Shown piece after piece: positions 17,381 to 26,778 of a stretch of DNA of 64,000 nt. How positions within the stretch are numbered: the stretch's first letter is position 1; each line of letters begins with the position of its first letter. This DNA is from JASHVB01 sp035508435 (GTDB taxonomy: Bacteria > Pseudomonadota > Alphaproteobacteria > Acetobacterales > Acetobacteraceae): positions 1 to 64,000 of the forward strand of contig DATJNA010000005.1 in assembly GCA_035508435.1 (NCBI GenBank), written 5' to 3'. The position numbers and the translations under genes are program-made. The notes under the pieces were generated by a model. The model was given only the letters and a program-made list of their open reading frames with translations, searched no databases and was not told where the DNA came from.

Positions 17381-18877
17381 ATGCTGCGACTTGTTATCGC
17401 CGCCGGCATGATGCTGGTGCTGGGCGGCTGCACCGTGGGGCCGAATTTCAAGGCGATCGATTGGATGTCGCCGGACTCCTGGTTCAGCGGGCCTCACGAG
17501 CAAGTGCCGCAGGAGCATTCCGTCGCCGTCGCCGCTCCGGTTGAAGCAGACTGGTGGAACCTCTTCCACGACTCCGAACTGACCCGACTGGAGCAACGCG
17601 TCGCCGCGCAGAACCTCGACGTGCGCACCGCGGCCATCCGGCTCGCCGAGTCCGATTCGCAGCTCGCGGTGGCACAGGCGGCGGAGTTCCCGACGCTGTC
17701 CGCCAATGGCTCCTACACCAGGCAAAAGGCGAGCGACGTCGGCGTATTCGCCTCGGCACCCGGTGCGCTGGGAGCGAACGGAGCATCGGGCAACGTCACC
17801 GGCGGCTTCCATGGCGCCAATCTCAGCGCCTTCGACGTCTATCAGGTGGGGCTGGGCGCGTCCTGGATGCCCGACCTGTTCGGCTATGTCCGGCGCTCGG
17901 TGGAATCCGCCAAGGCTTCCGTGCAGGCGTCGGCCGAGGCCGAGCGCGCTGTGCTGTTGGCCACGCTCGCGGGGGTGGCGCAGGACTATATCGCCCTGCG
18001 CGGCGTGCAGACGCAGTTGCACATCGCGCGCGACAATGTCCGCACCGCGGAGCAAAGCCTGAACCTGACGCAGCAGCGCGCCGCGGGGGGCGTGACGACC
18101 GATCTCGACGTGGCCAATGCCTCGGCGCAGGTGCGCACCACCGCGGCGCAGATTCCGCAGTTGCAGCAGCAGGAGGCGAGCGGCATCAACGCGCTGAGCC
18201 TGCTGCTGGGCGAGCCGCCGAATGCGTTGCGCGCCGAACTGGCGGACCCGGAGCCGGTGCCGCCGGTACCGCCTGTGGTGCCGGTCGGACTGCCGTCGGA
18301 GCTGGCGCGCCGCCGCCCCGACATCATGCAGGCCGAGGCGCAACTGCACGCCGCCACCGCCAATGTCGGCGTGGCGGTGGCTTCGTTCTATCCGTCGGTG
18401 ACGCTGAGCGGCAGCGTCGGGCTACAGGCCCTCGAGCCCTGGCAAACCTTCTGGATGAATGCGCGGAACTATGCGCTCGGCCCCGGCATCACCATTCCGA
18501 TTTTCGAGGGCGGACAGTTGCGCGCGACGCTGCATCTGCGTGAGGCGCAGCAGCAGGAGGCGGCGATCACTTACCAAAAGACCGTGCTGCAGGCTTGGCA
18601 CGATGTCGACAATGCACTGACCGCGTACAAGACCGAGCAAGCCCGGCGGGACCAATTGGTGTTGGCCGTGGACCAGAATAGCCGCGCGCTGTCCCTGGCG
18701 CAGAGCAGGTATCAGCAGGGGGTTTCGGACTTCCTGACGGTACTGGATGCGGAACGCAGCCTGCTTTCGACCGAGGAACAACTGGCCGAAAGCACCACGA
18801 CGGTTTCGGAGAATCTGGTGGCGCTCTACAAGGCGCTGGGTGGCGGCTGGGAGACCGCGCTGCCGCGATCGCAGTAA
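17381..18877 (+). CDS. NodT/OprM-family efflux outer-membrane lipoprotein
   Basis: A 498-residue outer-membrane channel of RND-type tripartite efflux systems. The N-terminus MLRLVIAAGMMLVLGGC is a lipoprotein signal with lipobox Cys17, followed by TVGPNF, WWNLFHD, and two internally repeated halves each with a long coiled-coil region; RRPDIMQAEAQLHAATANVGVA and the late GVSDFLTVLDAERSLL are typical. ATG at 17381 is chosen over 17264 because the signal peptide begins there and a purine-rich GGGGGAAG precedes it. No periplasmic adaptor or inner-membrane pump gene lies beside it, so it is an orphan channel that would serve pumps coded elsewhere. Confidence 0.93.
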   Translation: MLRLVIAAGMMLVLGGCTVGPNFKAIDWMSPDSWFSGPHEQVPQEHSVAVAAPVEADWWNLFHDSELTRLEQRVAAQNLDVRTAAIRLAESDSQLAVAQAAEFPTLSANGSYTRQKASDVGVFASAPGALGANGASGNVTGGFHGANLSAFDVYQVGLGASWMPDLFGYVRRSVESAKASVQASAEAERAVLLATLAGVAQDYIALRGVQTQLHIARDNVRTAEQSLNLTQQRAAGGVTTDLDVANASAQVRTTAAQIPQLQQQEASGINALSLLLGEPPNALRAELADPEPVPPVPPVVPVGLPSELARRRPDIMQAEAQLHAATANVGVAVASFYPSVTLSGSVGLQALEPWQTFWMNARNYALGPGITIPIFEGGQLRATLHLREAQQQEAAITYQKTVLQAWHDVDNALTAYKTEQARRDQLVLAVDQNSRALSLAQSRYQQGVSDFLTVLDAERSLLSTEEQLAESTTTVSENLVALYKALGGGWETALPRSQ

Positions 18878-18888
18878 GCCGCTCCACG

Positions 18889-19074
18889 TCATTGCGAAGA
18901 GCCCGGCTTCGTGTCATTGCAAGAAGCGCGGCGCGCCCCTGTATCATTGCGAGAACCCCGAGCGAAGCGTGGCGGGACGAAGCAATCTTGCTCCGCTTCC
19001 ATGTCATTGTGAGGACCGCGAGCGAAGCGTGGCGGGACGAAGCCATCCCGGTCGGTGACCCGCTTCGAATGACC
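18889..19074. repeat. Dispersed palindromic repeat, family A (copy 3, tandem)
   Basis: Four successive arms of the TCATTGCGA(A/G) type at about 18889, 18913, 18943 and 19002. The last two share a near-identical block GCGAAGCGTGGCGGGACGAA followed by GC(A/C)ATC. It is the longest family A block here and the only one with two nearly identical full arms in tandem. It begins 11 bases after the efflux gene stop. From 19075 to 19351, before the permease, no gene is seen. Confidence 0.85.
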
Positions 19075-19351
19075 CATGCGCCGCGTGACCGCGATTGCGT
19101 CGCTATGCTCCTCGCAAGGACTACAGCGACGCAGTGAGCCAGGTCCCGTTCCCGGCGGCGACCGAAGCGGGCTGGCGGGACAGGTCTACGAAACATCCCT
19201 CGCCATTGATCCAGGTCAAGGCATGCGCGGCGAAGTTGGCGCAACGGTGCATACATAGGTGCTCGCGCAGCAATCGCTGACCAATTGCCGGCGGCGCAGA
19301 TCGCGTGCCCAACATCGTGCGGATCCACCGCAGGCTTGTGAGAGGGAAGAA

Positions 19352-20980
19352 ATGTTCACGCAGATCGTCGACCCGGTCGGCAATCTGGGTATCACGTGCG
19401 TGATCGCCTTGATACCCGTGGTGCTGTTGCTGGCCTTGCTGGCGGTGTTTCGTGTCTCCGCCTGGCTATCGGTGCTGATCGGCTCCGTCGTCACCTTCTT
19501 GCTCGCCGCCTGGGTGTGGCAGATGCCGCTGGGCAGCGGCATGCGCGCCTACGCCTATGGCGCGGCGACCGGAGTCTGGAACGTGGACTGGATCACCTTC
19601 TGGGGCCTGGTATTGTTCAACACACTGAATACCACCGGCATATTCGAAAGCTTCCGGCGCTGGCTGATCGCCCAGGGCACGCTCGATATCCGTGTGCAAA
19701 CGATGTTGTTCGCCTGGGCGTTCGGCGCGTTGATGGAGGGCCTGGTCGGGTTTGGCTACCCCTGGGCCGTGGTGGCGCCAATCCTGATCACGTTGGGTCT
19801 GTCAGATCTGGATGCCATCCGCGTCGCAGCGATCGCCAACAACGCCCCGGTTTCCTATGGCGCACTGGGCGCCCCGATCATCGCGCTCGCGGCGGTGACG
19901 GGCTATCCGCTGCTGGCCATGTCGGGCTCGGTCGGCACGATGGTCGCCTTCCTCGCACTGCTGCCGCCCTGGGTGTTGATCTATCTTGTCGCCGGCAAGA
20001 CCGGCCTCAGGGACGGCTGGCCGCTCGCGATCGTCGGTTCATTGGGCTACATCCTGGGGCAGTGGCCGATCGCCTATTTCTTCGGTCCCTATCTGCCGGA
20101 CATCACCGGCTCCATCGTCTGCTTCTGCGCTCTGCTGCTGCTACTGAAAGTCTGGCAGCCGCCCCGCATCCTGGGCTATGGCGGCGAGCCCATCGGCGGC
20201 GCCATCATCGAGAGCGAGAACCTGCGCGACCACGGCCTGCCAACCGGCGACGTGTTGCTGGCATGGATGCCGTTCGCGGTGCTTGTCGTGGTCGTCGCGG
20301 CCTGGACCGGGCCGTGGTCGGGCCTGCCGGCGGTCGGCTGGTTCTCTGCCGCGGTGACGGCGACCGCGCCGGAAACCAAGGCCACCATCACCGCGGCGTT
20401 CAAGTTCGCACCCTGGGTCGGCGGCAGCGCCATCCTGGCGTCGTGGCTGATCATCAGCCTGCTTCTGGCCACGGCCGGCAAGCTGAATGTCGCACAACTG
20501 GGAGCGATCTTCCGCAAGACGTTCCAGCAGATGTGGGGCGCTTTGCTGGTGGGACTGTTCATCTTCGGTCTGGCCTACGTGTTCAATTACTCCGGCATGG
20601 CTTCGTCGCTGGCGAAGGGATTCTCCTATCTCGGCACGTGGTTCATCGTGGTGGCACCGCTGCTGGGCTTCATCGGCGTGGCGCTGTCGGGCTCGAACAC
20701 GTCCACCAACGCCATGTTCGGCAAGTTCCAGGCGCTGGTGGGTGTGCAACTTGGATTCCCGGCGCTGCTGCTGCCGACGCTGAACTCGGTCGGCTCGGAG
20801 ATCGGCAAGCCGATCGCACCGCAGACCGCCAGCGTCGGCGTCTCGACCAGTAAATTCGTCCGCGCCGAAGGCGAGGTGATCCGCCATAATTTCGGCTGGA
20901 CGCTGGTGTTGCTCGCCTACCTGGTGGTGTTGGGCGTTGCGTTCTATCTCGTCGACCCGGCAATTTTGCGCCTGCATTGA
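19352..20980 (+). CDS. L-lactate permease (LctP family)
   Basis: A 542-residue polytopic protein with about 12-14 helices. Features of the lactate permease family include the block FGALMEGLVGFGYPWAVVAP, NNAPVSYGALGAPI, ALSGSNTSTNAMFGKFQ and the late TLNSVGSEIGKPIAPQTASVG. The ATG at 19352 follows AGAGGGAAG and begins the conserved N-terminus; an upstream in-frame start at 19259 lacks homology. It imports lactate or glycolate with protons. No lactate dehydrogenase gene is adjacent, so the catabolic enzymes must be elsewhere. Confidence 0.92.
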   Translation: MFTQIVDPVGNLGITCVIALIPVVLLLALLAVFRVSAWLSVLIGSVVTFLLAAWVWQMPLGSGMRAYAYGAATGVWNVDWITFWGLVLFNTLNTTGIFESFRRWLIAQGTLDIRVQTMLFAWAFGALMEGLVGFGYPWAVVAPILITLGLSDLDAIRVAAIANNAPVSYGALGAPIIALAAVTGYPLLAMSGSVGTMVAFLALLPPWVLIYLVAGKTGLRDGWPLAIVGSLGYILGQWPIAYFFGPYLPDITGSIVCFCALLLLLKVWQPPRILGYGGEPIGGAIIESENLRDHGLPTGDVLLAWMPFAVLVVVVAAWTGPWSGLPAVGWFSAAVTATAPETKATITAAFKFAPWVGGSAILASWLIISLLLATAGKLNVAQLGAIFRKTFQQMWGALLVGLFIFGLAYVFNYSGMASSLAKGFSYLGTWFIVVAPLLGFIGVALSGSNTSTNAMFGKFQALVGVQLGFPALLLPTLNSVGSEIGKPIAPQTASVGVSTSKFVRAEGEVIRHNFGWTLVLLAYLVVLGVAFYLVDPAILRLH

Positions 20981-21133
20981 AGCCGCAGGTGTCGGTCATG
21001 ATCGGGGAAGCTGTCGCTCGGTCATGACGGGGCCAGACGGGTCGCCCGTGCCACCGGGTCGGCGATTACCAGCAACCCCGCAATGTCGTCTGCCAGCAGC
21101 CCGGCAACGTCATCGGCGTCTGCCCGTGCCGAC

Positions 21134-21595
21134 CTACTCGGCCGGCTTCGGCTGTTTGCGCATCATCGCCTGACGGCGGCAGATCGCCACCATCTCGCCG
21201 CGCTGGTTCCAGCAGGTATGCTCGAAATCGACGATGCCCACATCGGGGCGCGAGCGGCTTTCGCGCATCGCCACCACCTTGGTGCGCGCCTTCAGTGTGT
21301 CGCCATGGAACACCGGCTTGGGAAAGCGCATGTCGGTGAAGCCGAGATTGCCGACAGTGGTGCCGACCGTGGTGTCGTTCACGCTCATGCCGACCATCAG
21401 GCCGGCGGTGAACATCGAATTCACCAGCCGCTGGCCGTATTCGGTCTTTGCCGCGAATTCCGCGTCGAGATGCAGCGGCTGTACGTTCAGCGTCAGTGCC
21501 GAAAACAGAGTGTTGTCCATTTCCGTGACGGTGCGAGACCAGGGATGGTCGAATTCCTGGCCGATGAAGAATTGCTCGTAATAGAGTCCTGCCAT
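21134..21595 (-). CDS. MaoC-like acyl-CoA dehydratase
   Basis: A 153-residue single hot-dog domain of the MaoC (R-hydratase) type. GLYYEQFFIGQEFDHPWSRTVTE, the NVQPLHLDAEFA block (hydratase Asp/His region) and the PVFHGDTLKARTKV strand are family hallmarks. A GGGAGG ribosome-binding site stands seven bases before the ATG. Likely hydrates an enoyl-CoA; relatives include mesaconyl-CoA hydratase, but the substrate is not fixed by the sequence. It is convergent with the lactate permease and has no enzyme neighbour from the same pathway. Confidence 0.87.
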   Translation of the reverse strand: MAGLYYEQFFIGQEFDHPWSRTVTEMDNTLFSALTLNVQPLHLDAEFAAKTEYGQRLVNSMFTAGLMVGMSVNDTTVGTTVGNLGFTDMRFPKPVFHGDTLKARTKVVAMRESRSRPDVGIVDFEHTCWNQRGEMVAICRRQAMMRKQPKPAE

Positions 21596-21811
21596 CGGTT
21601 TGCCTCCCGTGTTCGTGCGTGCCGCACCCTATGGGTCGAGACGTTGGGAGGCAACAGTTGCTCAACATGCGGTGACCGTAGCGTTGTCGCTCCGACATCC
21701 GCGTGAGCATGCGTGAATGCTCCGCCTCCCGCCGCGTTGCAGCCATAGTTGGACCCAAGAGTCCGCGGTCGCAAACGAGGCGTGGTTGCGCCTGAAACGG
21801 GAGAGACTGCG

Positions 21812-21964
21812 TTGTATACAATCCTGATCGTCATCCTGATCCTGCTGTTGCTCGGTGCGTTGCCGACCTGGCCCTACAGCGCCGGCTGGGGCTATTATCC
21901 GAGCGGCGGGTTAGGATTGATCGTGCTGATCGTCGTGATCCTGCTGTTGGTCGGGCGAATATAA
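21812..21964 (+). CDS. DUF3309 small membrane protein
   Basis: A 50-residue protein, almost entirely hydrophobic: two membrane segments flank ALPTWPYSAGWGYYPSGG, the conserved DUF3309 centre. No ATG is present at the family start point; TTG at 21812 is chosen because GGGAGAG stands eight bases upstream and the conserved YTILIVILILLLLGALP follows at once. A longer frame from 21749 is possible but lacks homology. Function unknown; family members are small inner-membrane proteins, often in stress-related contexts. Confidence 0.8.
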   Translation: MYTILIVILILLLLGALPTWPYSAGWGYYPSGGLGLIVLIVVILLLVGRI

Positions 21965-22006
21965 AGCGACCTGCGCCGCGGGCGCACCATCATCCCCGCG
22001 CCTGTC

Positions 22007-22065
22007 GTCATCCCGGGATACCCCGGATCCGAGCAATAATGGGTTCCGGCATTCGCCGGGATGAC
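22007..22065. terminator. Long inverted repeat between convergent genes (family B copy)
   Basis: A perfect 11-bp stem, CGTCATCCCGG on the left and CCGGGATGACG on the right, with GGATCC-containing inner sequence. It lies between the convergent DUF3309 and prfC genes. There is no T run, so a classical intrinsic terminator is not proven, but RNA from either strand would fold strongly. It resembles the GTCAT-CCGGG palindromes found in gaps of the nuo operon. Confidence 0.6.
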
Positions 22066-22084
22066 GCGGGTTCCGGCTGCAACA

Positions 22085-23665
<1,581 letters not shown>

Positions 23666-23778
23666 GCGGGCCTCGGCACGGGAAAAGCGCCCGCGCGGAG
23701 GGCCGCCGGGCGCTGGTTCCAGGTTATGTAGCGAAGATCAGCGCAAAAAACAGGGGCTTGGCCAGCGGCCGCGAGTGC

Positions 23779-24045
23779 CTACCCCAATCCGATCGCCGCC
23801 GCGACCTGCCGGCGGATGCGCGCGACGGGCTCCTCGGTGCTGCGTGATTCGGTGGCACGAATGCGCAGCTTCGATCTGCCTGCGACCAATGCCGAGAGGG
23901 CGAAACAGATCTTGGTGCAGCCATTCTCCGGCGTCGCATCGATCCGTGCCGACAAGGTCGGCAGAACCATGCGGCGATCCTCGCTCAACGGGGCCAGGAT
24001 GACGTATCGCGGTCTAGTTTCGTTAGCTGCGTGAGGCGAAAGTGC
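23779..24045 (-). pseudogene. Probable MazF/PemK-type toxin remnant
   Basis: Read leftward, a frame of about 90 residues resembles the later part of MazF/PemK endoribonucleases: LSPHAANETRPR, then YVILAPLSEDRRMVLPTL, IDATPENGCTK and a C-terminal helix ending RIRRQVAAAIGLG, like the closing segment of that family. The N-terminal strand with the catalytic Arg and the usual start block is missing, and several conserved positions look scrambled (FALSALVAGRSKLRIRATES). No antitoxin frame precedes it. It is best read as a decayed toxin, but this rests on a by-eye match and other explanations remain open. Confidence 0.4.
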
Positions 24046-24100
24046 CGCTTGAATACCTTGCAGCCGGGCTCCCTGTCGGCGATCGAGAGCTGCGCATGGA

Positions 24101-24460
24101 TCACGGGCCATCGAGAACAGCAAGCTCGTGAGCGACTACAGCCCTGAGGGGCGGCAAGGTGCGCTTGACTGCCTCTCAAACCTGCTGCGCTTCTACGTCT
24201 TCGTACTCGTGCCGATAGATGTTCCCTGCCGCCGCCATGTCCCGCCAAGCGATAGAGGGATCACGCTGCTTCAGTTCCGACGGCAGACGCCGCGACACCT
24301 CGGAGATGATCTCCAGGCAGCGCGTCACGGCATAGAGCGTGCGCAGGTCATCCCTGAACGCCTCATACGTCATGCCTGTGATGAAGTGATCGGCGAGGTC
24401 GATGCGATGGGCAATGTCGTACAGCGCGGCCCTTGACTGTTCAGAAGGCATAGATGGCAT
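24101..24460 (-). pseudogene. HepT-like HEPN ribonuclease toxin with in-frame stop
   Basis: The open frame (24176-24460) gives 94 residues of a DUF86/HepT protein: helices with SEQSRAALYDIAHRIDLADHF, YAVTRCLEIISEVSRRLP, then IAWRDMAAAGNIYRHEYEDV (HEPN active-site helix with RHEY) and ends VEAQQV. The next codon is TGA at 24176-24178. Past it, the same frame continues 24 residues (EAVKRTLPPLRAVVAHEL and more) to a proper stop at 24101, exactly the family's C-terminal helix, where a Trp codon is normal. So a TGG to TGA change is inferred. The product would lack the last helix. It overlaps the upstream MntA-like gene by 20 bases. Confidence 0.8.
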
Positions 24461-24735
24461 CGATGACGGCAGCGGGTTTCACGTAGGATTTGAGACTGTC
24501 GCGGTTCACCACATCGACCGGTCCATCGAACAAGCTGGCGATATCCTCCTTCAGCCCGGCATAGTCGAACAGAGTGAGCCGAGCATCGGGATCGATCTCG
24601 ATCATGATGTCTGTGTCGCTGTCCGGGCGGGCGTCACCGCGGGCGCGCGAGCCGAACAGGGCCGCATGCGCGACACCGCGCGCGCAGCATGGCCTCATTC
24701 TCGCGCAGACGGTTGATGATCTCCCGGCGATCCAT
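24441..24735 (-). pseudogene. MntA-like nucleotidyltransferase antitoxin, frameshifted
   Basis: Two frames together make one minimal nucleotidyltransferase. From ATG 24735: MDRREIINRLRENEAMLRAR; in another frame: RGVAHAALFGSRARGDARP and DSDTDIMIEIDPDA, the GSx10DxD catalytic motif, then DYAGLKEDIASLFDGPVDVV to the end at 24441. The join falls in an alternating GC run near 24675-24685, where loss of one GC pair (or gain of one base) breaks the frame. In MntA-HepT modules this protein AMPylates and silences the HEPN toxin. With the toxin also interrupted, the pair appears inactivated twice. Confidence 0.8.
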
Positions 24736-25001
24736 GCAATTATTATAGCACCGGCCGTGGCTGCTTGCAGCCGCCCAAGGGGGCGTGGATGGGTTGGCCT
24801 CCGGCGCGCTCGAAAATGCAGATCTTTGGGCAGGAAGCTGCCCGTGTCGCAGCCGTGCCGGCTGGTTATCGCCCGGGCCGACACCTGTTATCCCCACTCC
24901 TGGAAGCCCAGACACAGCACAGGAACCGCAGGCCAAGCACGCCCAATCCGCCACCCTTGACGCCCCCCAACCCCCCGCCCTAAAGCCTGGGCCTCGCCGC
25001 T
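24736..25001. other. Intergenic region upstream of tRNA-Asp
   Basis: About 266 bases between the MntA remnant and the tRNA. No convincing coding frame, array or dispersed repeat was seen. It is C-rich just before the tRNA (CCCCCC and CCGCCC runs). Confidence 0.4.
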
Positions 25002-25078
25002 GCGGGTGTAGCTCAGTTGGTTAGAGCGTCGGCCTGTCACGCCGAAGGTCGCGGGTTCGAGCCCCGTCACTCGCGCCA
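25002..25078 (+). tRNA. tRNA-Asp (GTC)
   Basis: A 77-base cloverleaf with CCA encoded at 25076-25078. The acceptor arm GCGGGTG pairs with CACTCGC (one G-U), the D arm is GCTCAGTTGGTTAGAGC, the anticodon stem TCGGC/GCCGA holds the loop CTGTCAC with anticodon GTC, and the T arm contains GGTTCGAGCC. It lies 123 bases before nuoA on the same strand and could share a transcript with the nuo operon; a short GCTCGG/CCGAGC hairpin lies between them at about 25180-25196. Confidence 0.97.
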
Positions 25079-25201
25079 GCCGGCACTCGACTCACGGAGC
25101 GTGGCCCTATAGCGGCGCGCAAGGGTTGGGGGTAAGGTCCGCCGCCTGCTGCGGTGCGGTAGCCCCCGCGGCCGGCTCGGCCTGCCCGAGCGGGGAGCAC
25201 A

Positions 25202-25567
25202 ATGCAGCCAGTCCTCTACGGATACCTCCCGGTCCTGGTCTTCCTGATCATCGCCGGTGCCATCGCCGTCGCGATGGTCGGCGGGTCATTGCTGTTGGCG
25301 CGCCAGAAACCCTACCCCGAGAAGCTCTCCGCCTACGAATGCGGCTTCGAGCCGTTCGACGACGCCCGGCGCAAATTCGACGTCCGATACTATCTTGTCG
25401 CCATTTTGTTCATTATCTTCGACCTGGAAGTTGCTTTCTTGTTCCCGTGGGCGGTCGCGCTCAAGGGCATCGGCGCCTTCGGCTTCTGGTCGATGATCGC
25501 CTTCCTTGCCGTGCTGACCGTCGGCTTCATCTATGAGTGGTGCAAGGGCGCGCTGGAATGGGAGTAA
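25202..25567 (+). CDS. nuoA: NADH-quinone oxidoreductase subunit A
   Basis: A 121-residue membrane subunit with three helices. The loop between helices 1 and 2 carries KPYPEKLSAYECGFEPFDDAR, with the family's conserved Cys and acidic cluster near the quinone site, then KFDVRYYLVAILFIIFDLE. It begins the nuo operon and has GGGGAG seven bases upstream. NuoA packs against NuoH, J and K at the Q-module junction. NuoB starts four bases after its stop. Confidence 0.97.
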   Translation: MQPVLYGYLPVLVFLIIAGAIAVAMVGGSLLLARQKPYPEKLSAYECGFEPFDDARRKFDVRYYLVAILFIIFDLEVAFLFPWAVALKGIGAFGFWSMIAFLAVLTVGFIYEWCKGALEWE

Positions 25568-25571
25568 GTCC

Positions 25572-26126
25572 ATGAACAGCGATACGGCAATCGCCTGGAA
25601 CCGCGACGCACTGCCGCCGGGACCGGAGCAAGATGCGGTGGTGAAGGGCATCACCGGCGAAATCGCCGGCAAGGGCTTCATCGTCGCCAATCTCGACAAG
25701 GTGGTGAATTGGGCGCGCACCGGCAGCCTGTGGCCGATGACCTTCGGCCTCGCCTGCTGCGCCGTCGAGATGATCCACGCCTATATGCCGCGCTACGATC
25801 TGGATCGGCTCGGCATCATCCCGCGCGCCTCACCGCGCCAGAGCGACGTCATGATCGTCGCCGGCACGCTGACCAATAAAATGGCCCCCGCGCTCCGCAA
25901 GGTCTACGACCAGATGCCGGAACCGCGCTGGGTGATCAGCATGGGAAGCTGCGCCAACGGTGGCGGCTACTATCACTACTCCTACTCGGTGGTGCGCGGC
26001 TGCGACCGCGTCGTGCCGGTGGATGTCTACGTTCCCGGCTGCCCGCCCACCGCCGAGGCGCTGGTCTACGGCATCATGCAATTGCAAAAAAAGATCCGGC
26101 GGACGGGGACCATTCTGCGTGGGTGA
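25572..26126 (+). CDS. nuoB: NADH-quinone oxidoreductase subunit B (N2 cluster)
   Basis: A 184-residue soluble subunit that binds the terminal 4Fe-4S cluster N2. The ligands are visible: the adjacent pair in GLACCAVEM, the Cys in SMGSCANGGGYYHYSY, and the one in YVPGCPPTAE. ATG at 25572 is used; an upstream in-frame GTG-type extension lies in nuoA. It passes electrons to ubiquinone together with NuoD. The nuoC GTG start overlaps its last eight bases. Confidence 0.97.
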   Translation: MNSDTAIAWNRDALPPGPEQDAVVKGITGEIAGKGFIVANLDKVVNWARTGSLWPMTFGLACCAVEMIHAYMPRYDLDRLGIIPRASPRQSDVMIVAGTLTNKMAPALRKVYDQMPEPRWVISMGSCANGGGYYHYSYSVVRGCDRVVPVDVYVPGCPPTAEALVYGIMQLQKKIRRTGTILRG

Positions 26127-26772
26127 GACAACACCAACCGACTGGACCGACCCGCTCGGTTCCCTGCCCGGCGTGCGCGCCGTGCGCACAGAGAAGGGCG
26201 AGGTCGTGCTCGATGCCGATCGCGCCGCGCTGCCCGCCCTGATGACCACATTGCGTGACGATCCGCAATTTGCGTTTGCGCAAGTCATGGACATCTGCGG
26301 CGTCGACTGGCCCGAGCGGCCGGACCGCTTCGACGTCGTCTATAATCTTCTCTCGGTCCTTTGGAATCGCCGCTTGCGCGTCATCGTCACCACCGACGAG
26401 GCCACCCCGGTGCCTTCAGTCTGCGCCATCTGGCCCGTCGCCACCTGGTGGGAACGCGAAGCCTACGATCTGTTCGGCATCGCCTTCTCCGATCAGCCCG
26501 ACCTGCGTCGCATCCTCACCGACTACGGCTTCGAGGGTCATCCGCTGCGCAAGGATTTCCCTCTCACCGGCTATGTCGAGGTGCGCTACGACGAAGACCG
26601 CAAGGCCGTGGTGTACGAGCCAGTGCGGCTGACGCAGGACTGGCGTAGCTTCGATTTCCTGTCGCCCTGGGAGGGTATGACCACGCTTCCGGGCGACGAG
26701 AAGGTGCATGCCGAGCGGCTCACGGCCAGGAAAAACACGCTGCCCACACCGACCGATCCGCCGAAGGCCTGA
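26119..26772 (+). CDS. nuoC: NADH-quinone oxidoreductase subunit C
   Basis: A 217-residue peripheral subunit. Family signature RFDVVYNLLSVLWNRRLRV, ATWWEREAYDLFGI and the 30-kDa subunit block RRILTDYGFEGHPLRKDFPL are all present. No ATG suits; GTG at 26119, overlapping nuoB by eight bases, gives VGETTPTDWTDPLGS and is the best start. nuoC and nuoD are separate genes, as in alphaproteobacteria and mitochondria, not fused as in enterobacteria. Confidence 0.93.
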   Translation: MGETTPTDWTDPLGSLPGVRAVRTEKGEVVLDADRAALPALMTTLRDDPQFAFAQVMDICGVDWPERPDRFDVVYNLLSVLWNRRLRVIVTTDEATPVPSVCAIWPVATWWEREAYDLFGIAFSDQPDLRRILTDYGFEGHPLRKDFPLTGYVEVRYDEDRKAVVYEPVRLTQDWRSFDFLSPWEGMTTLPGDEKVHAERLTARKNTLPTPTDPPKA

Positions 26773-26778
26773 TCAGCG

